Positions 60,669-64,000 of a stretch of 64,000 bases of DNA are shown here, piece by piece. Every line of letters begins with the position of its first letter. The first letter of the stretch is position 1. The position numbers and the translations under genes are program-made. The notes beneath the pieces were generated by a model. It saw only the letters and a list, made by a program, of their open reading frames with translations, had not been told where the DNA came from and made no database searches. Origin of the DNA: Murimonas intestini (GTDB lineage Bacteria; Bacillota; Clostridia; Lachnospirales; Lachnospiraceae); the NCBI GenBank assembly GCA_003148945.1, contig QGGY01000001.1, forward strand, positions 744,001 to 808,000, in the 5' to 3' direction.

Positions 60669-61564
60669 TATTTGTCACCTTCCTTGTTTGTCAGCTTCAG
60701 CAGTGTGATATTTACGATCATGATAAAGATAAAAAGGATAACGCCCGTTGCAAAAAGCATCTCCTGCTGCCGCCCTGATGCGTAGCTCATCTCCATGGCG
60801 ATATTAGTGGTCAGCGGCCGGACCATGGACCATATGCTGTTCGGGAGTCCCTGGGTAGGATTCCCTGCTATCATCATGACTGCCATTGTCTCACCAATCG
60901 CTCTTCCTACTCCCAGTACTGTAGCCGAGAGTATACCTGATTTTGCTGCCGGCAGCACAGCCTTGAAGATCGTCTGGATCTTCGAGGCGCCAAGCCCCAG
61001 AGAAGCTTCCCTGTAGGATTTTGGAACTGCGCGGATAGCGCTTTCGGAGAGTGAAACAATTGTCGGTAATATCATTATAGTCAGGACAATAATAACAGCC
61101 AGAAGGGACTGGCCCTGTACCATGGGCGAGATCTCTTTAATGATCGGGACTACTACGCCCAGGCCGAATGCACCGTATAATACAGAAGGAATGCCGGCCA
61201 GTAATTCTATGGCCGGCTTGATTACCCTGACTGCACCCTTCGGCGCCATTTCCGCTATGAATACAGCTGTCAGCACTCCGATCGGCACTCCTATGATGAT
61301 GGCGCCCGCCGTTGCCAGCACTGAGCCTGCTATCATATAGAAGACACCATATACATTCTGGCTGGGAGCCCATCTCGTTCCCGAAATGAAATCCCAGAAG
61401 CTGTACGCATCTTCTCCAAAAAATGGATGAAGCCCCTTATAAAATACGAAGACTATAATGGCAATTACCGAAATAACCCCGGCCAATGCACAGATCAAAA
61501 AGATACCTTCAACAATTTTTTCCCATACATCCCGTTTTACATTGCGGCTTAAATTCCGGTCCAT
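60668..61564 (-). CDS. pstC: Phosphate ABC transporter permease PstC
   Basis: 298 residues with six membrane helices (first about 20-45). PstC blocks include GTRWAPSQNVYG, AGIPSVLYGAFGLG, SLGLGASKIQTIFKAVLPAA and GVGRAIGETMAVMM. The ATG at 61564 has AAGGAA 7 bases ahead and is preferred over the TTG two codons earlier. Follows pstS by 52 bases. Confidence 0.96.
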   Translation of the reverse strand: MDRNLSRNVKRDVWEKIVEGIFLICALAGVISVIAIIVFVFYKGLHPFFGEDAYSFWDFISGTRWAPSQNVYGVFYMIAGSVLATAGAIIIGVPIGVLTAVFIAEMAPKGAVRVIKPAIELLAGIPSVLYGAFGLGVVVPIIKEISPMVQGQSLLAVIIVLTIMILPTIVSLSESAIRAVPKSYREASLGLGASKIQTIFKAVLPAAKSGILSATVLGVGRAIGETMAVMMIAGNPTQGLPNSIWSMVRPLTTNIAMEMSYASGRQQEMLFATGVILFIFIMIVNITLLKLTNKEGDK

Positions 61565-61616
61565 TGTCAAATTCCTTCCTTAATGTCTTGTTAAGACCTC
61601 TTTTGCTGATAAATCG

Positions 61617-62570
61617 TTACTTGTCTACACGGATCCCGCCATGTGTATCTACACAGGCCTGTCCGTCTGCTGAAACTGCAAAATCTAAAAATGCTTTGCC
61701 TGCGTCTGTCACCTTGTCATCATAGTAGCAGAAAAGGAATGGCCTTGACAGCGGATAATCACCTGATTTAGCCAGCTCTGCTGTCGCTTCAACACCGCCT
61801 ACTGTCAGCGGTTTTACTGTATCATCGATAAATGAGAAGGATACATATCCGATTGCATTTTCATTTCCTGCAACAGCTGCCTGGACAGGTCCGTTTCCTT
61901 CTGACACAGAAGCGCTGCCTGCAAGTCCGCCTGCATCCTCAAGTCCGATCAGCTCTTCAAATGCACTTCTTGTCCCTGAGCTCTCTTCCCTTGATACTAC
62001 AAAGATGTCACCATCCTCACCGCCAACCTCGCTCCAGTTTGTGATCTTTCCGGAGTAGATATCAGCCAGCTGTTCTTCTGTGATGTCTGTGACCCCTGTG
62101 TTGGCCGGGTTTACGATCACAGCAATGCCGTCATATGCAAACACTTCTGTTTTTAAAGCATCCTCTTTTTCTTCCTCTTTTAATTCCCTGGATGCAGCGC
62201 CAATATTATTTGTGCCTGATTTTGTATCTGTGATGCCGGCTGAAGAACCGCTGCCTGTATACTCGATCTTGACATCTGGATTCAGGGCTTCAAATTCATC
62301 CTTCATATCATTTAAAATCTTCTCAACAGATGTGGATCCTGTTATGATGACCGTTCCGCTTAAATCTCCTGAAGCAGTGTCACTTCCCTCTGCTGCTTCT
62401 GTCTCAGCCTTAGCTTCTGTGGGGGCTTCTGTTTTTGCTTCTGTCTTCGCCTCCGTCTTTGCCTCTGTAGCCGCTTTAGTTGCCGCTTCTGTGCTTTCAT
62501 TGCCATTCCCGCATGCTGCGAGCCCTAATGTCATGATACCTGCCAGAGCCATAACTGCCAATTTTCTCAT
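61617..62570 (-). CDS. pstS: Phosphate-binding lipoprotein PstS
   Basis: 317 residues. Lipobox LGLAACGNG (Cys20), a low-complexity Thr-Glu-Ala-Lys linker (about 25-60), then the phosphate-binding domain with ITGSTSVEK, GSGSSAGIT, SREESSGTRSAF and ENAIGYVSFSF. GGAGGAATTC lies before ATG 62570. The linker should hold the binder away from the membrane. Confidence 0.95.
   Translation of the reverse strand: MRKLAVMALAGIMTLGLAACGNGNESTEAATKAATEAKTEAKTEAKTEAPTEAKAETEAAEGSDTASGDLSGTVIITGSTSVEKILNDMKDEFEALNPDVKIEYTGSGSSAGITDTKSGTNNIGAASRELKEEEKEDALKTEVFAYDGIAVIVNPANTGVTDITEEQLADIYSGKITNWSEVGGEDGDIFVVSREESSGTRSAFEELIGLEDAGGLAGSASVSEGNGPVQAAVAGNENAIGYVSFSFIDDTVKPLTVGGVEATAELAKSGDYPLSRPFLFCYYDDKVTDAGKAFLDFAVSADGQACVDTHGGIRVDK
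62400..62495 (-). repeat. Tandem repeat encoding the PstS Thr-Glu-Ala-Lys linker
   Basis: Near-identical 12-base units (GCTTCTGTCTTC-like on the plus strand) give repeated TEAK in the linker. Copy number may vary between strains. Confidence 0.7.
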
Positions 62571-62647
62571 AATGAATTCCTCCAAATCTTTTTATGTTTT
62601 ACAAGAATGTATTCTAAAGGAACCATATAAAAAACAATTCCTCTTTT

Positions 62648-62664
62648 TGTAAAATCTGTGTAAA
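62648..62664 (-). promoter_or_regulatory. Pho-box-like direct repeats before pstS
   Basis: TTTACA, 5 bases, TTTACA (11-base period) on the minus strand, 78 bases before pstS, matching the TTNACA repeat pattern bound by PhoP in Gram-positives. The second copy sits at -35 distance (18 bases) from TATATG. Confidence 0.6.
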
Positions 62665-62666
62665 GT

Positions 62667-62704
62667 AATGAGGAGGCGCCGCATTTCTGCAGCGCCTCCT
62701 CATT
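62667..62704 (-). terminator. Hairpin between phoR and pstS
   Basis: Perfect 13-base arms AATGAGGAGGCGC and GCGCCTCCTCATT, 36 bases after the phoR stop. Weak T tract after it; it probably separates the two transcription units, with the Pho box just beyond. Confidence 0.65.
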
Positions 62705-62739
62705 TTAGTACATTTTCCTGTATTACATATTCCATGTAT

Positions 62740-64000
62740 TTATAAATGGATCGTTATAACAGTCCCTTCATCAGGGACACTGTGTATCTCAATATAACCA
62801 TTATGGCACTCTACCACATGCTTGACAATAGAAAGCCCCAGGCCGGTACCTCCTGTCTGCTTCGAATGGCTCTTGTCGATCCTGTAGAACCTCTCAAATA
62901 TACGTTCCTGGTATTCCCTGGGAATACCGATCCCTGTATCTGACACCTGAATGATAGGATGCTGGTCTCTCTCAGTGATAAGGACCTCTACACTTCCTCC
63001 CGGCCTGTTGTATTTTATGCCGTTCTCACACAGATTATATATGAGGTCATCCATCATAGACCTGACAGCGCACACATTCACAGTCTCACCTTCCAGCTTT
63101 AAGGTGACCCCAGCTTTTTCCGCCACATGTTCCAGCCTGTCCTCGATCTCCCCGGCCATCTTATACAGGTCCACAGTCTCCTTTGACTGGCGGATATCTT
63201 TTTCATCCAGCCGGCTGATTTTGATGATATCATTGACAAGTACGATAAGCCTGGCTGCTTCGTCATAGATCTTTCTTGCAAATCCCGGAACATCTTCAGG
63301 GGCCGCCATACCGTTTAACATAAGCTCTGCATATCCTGAAATAGAGGTGAGAGGTGTCTTTAATTCATGGGATACATTTGCTGAGAATTCTTTGCGCATC
63401 TGCTCAGCCTTCTGCTTCTGGGTGACATCCAGAATAAAGAGCACCGCTCCCCTGACCTTTCCATCCTCGATAACAGGGTTTCCGAAGACCTGCACCACTC
63501 TTTCATCCAGGTTCAGGACTGCACTGCTTATATCTCCCTTCAGGGCAGCATCAACAGTACTCTGCATCTGGTAGCTCCTGTTAAACAGGGATATACTTTT
63601 TCCTATATAATGCATGCTGGGTGCATGGAATAGATTCTTGCAGCTTCCATTGATGAAATTTATCTTTCCGGCCTCATCCAGCAGGATAAGCCCTTCATTC
63701 ATATTCTCTGTGATGGTGTTAAACTTCTGCTGCTGATCCAGAAGAACATTTACCTGCTCATCGATCTTTGCATTCTGCTTTTCAATTCTGGAGAGAAGAG
63801 GCCATAATTCTTCAAAACACCCTGAGTCCATGGGCTTTTTCAGGTCGATGCTGTTGATGGGCTTTAGTATGCCCTTTGTCAGCATTCTGGCAATAAACAG
63901 GGAACAGAGCAGGACAGCCAGAGAAGCCAGCCCTATAACAGGCAGCAGCGTAAGAAATGTCTGCAGCACACTGTCACTTACAGATGATACCCTCACAAAA
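62740..64000 (-). CDS. phoR: Sensor histidine kinase PhoR-like (5' end outside the window)
   Basis: Open to the window edge; at least 420 residues are visible. A membrane helix (LQTFLTLLPVIGLASLAVLL) precedes a linker, a PAS domain (NEGLILLDEAGKINFINGS; FILDVTQK), HisKA with His in ANVSHELKTPLTS and an ATPase domain (NLCENGIKYN, DTGIGIPRE, GGTGLGLSIVKHV). PhoR is placed before pst genes in many Firmicutes, and PhoP would lie further right. The missing part is the first helix and outside domain. Confidence 0.92.
   Translation of the reverse strand, partial: FVRVSSVSDSVLQTFLTLLPVIGLASLAVLLCSLFIARMLTKGILKPINSIDLKKPMDSGCFEELWPLLSRIEKQNAKIDEQVNVLLDQQQKFNTITENMNEGLILLDEAGKINFINGSCKNLFHAPSMHYIGKSISLFNRSYQMQSTVDAALKGDISSAVLNLDERVVQVFGNPVIEDGKVRGAVLFILDVTQKQKAEQMRKEFSANVSHELKTPLTSISGYAELMLNGMAAPEDVPGFARKIYDEAARLIVLVNDIIKISRLDEKDIRQSKETVDLYKMAGEIEDRLEHVAEKAGVTLKLEGETVNVCAVRSMMDDLIYNLCENGIKYNRPGGSVEVLITERDQHPIIQVSDTGIGIPREYQERIFERFYRIDKSHSKQTGGTGLGLSIVKHVVECHNGYIEIHSVPDEGTVITIHL

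Noticed and set aside
62400-62495. Repeat block considered as a CRISPR-like array
   Set aside because: Units are about 12 bases, contiguous and in frame with the PstS linker; there are no spacers.
1-64000. tRNA, rRNA, or transposase genes
   Set aside because: Looked for on both strands by characteristic sequence; none recognised, though a divergent tRNA could be missed by eye.

Overview
The window looks like chromosome from an anaerobic Firmicute of the Lachnospiraceae type (Blautia, Dorea, [Clostridium] scindens-like). The grounds are strong AGGAGG ribosome sites, a Gram-positive style SOS box, a YlbJ-type sporulation membrane protein, RecU and RelQ, a HisG/HisZ short-form histidine operon, a GH112 phosphorylase with a sugar ABC transporter, and many small two-component systems. 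The genus is not resolved. I see no rRNA, tRNA, CRISPR array, transposase or phage structural gene.

Region 1 (1-12,100) is a glycan and cell-wall sugar locus. A plus-strand run encodes the end of a family 4 glycosidase, a tandem-GNAT acetyltransferase, a PIG-L-like protein, a NamZ-type muramidase and a NagZ-type hexosaminidase. It meets a convergent AraC regulator. A second plus-strand operon encodes a sugar-binding protein, two permeases, a 59-residue membrane protein and a galacto-N-biose/lacto-N-biose phosphorylase (GH112). Together they suit salvage of peptidoglycan and mucin-type sugars.

Region 2 (12,000-16,300) holds lexA with a divergent YneA-like division inhibitor and LexA boxes between them, a PadR plus DUF1700/DUF4097 pair, and a stand-alone tyrosine recombinase. 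Region 3 (16,300-23,715) is a visibly more AT-rich cassette: an AraC regulator, an ECF S-component, EcfT, a double-ATPase EcfA and two half-ABC exporter-type proteins, all on the minus strand. Region 4 (23,700-39,600) is regulatory: an O6-methylguanine methyltransferase, a MacB-like ABC protein with a divergent two-component pair, MarR and MerR regulators, a second two-component pair, a large hybrid histidine kinase translationally coupled to an orphan solute-binding lipoprotein, and next to them an AraC-type DNA-binding domain fused to a degenerate Rel/SpoT-like HD domain. A compact multi-hairpin element (38,979-39,106) follows.

Region 5 (39,700-58,000) is housekeeping on the minus strand: hisZ-hisG-hisD-hisB-hisIE behind a consensus promoter, then recU, pseudouridine synthases, rRNA methyltransferases, a YgiQ radical-SAM protein, relQ, an M23 peptidase, ylbJ (plus strand), coaD and rsmD. 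Region 6 (58,000-64,000) is the phosphate regulon in transcription order phoR (cut by the window end), pstS, pstC, pstA, pstB, phoU, with Pho-box-like repeats before pstS.

The most unusual items are the AraC/Rel-HD fusion beside the SBP-kinase pair, a PDZ-like insertion in PstA, a HisF-like barrel without its catalytic Asp fused to HisIE, the ECF plus twin-exporter cassette with a two-hairpin leader, and the palindromic multi-hairpin element.
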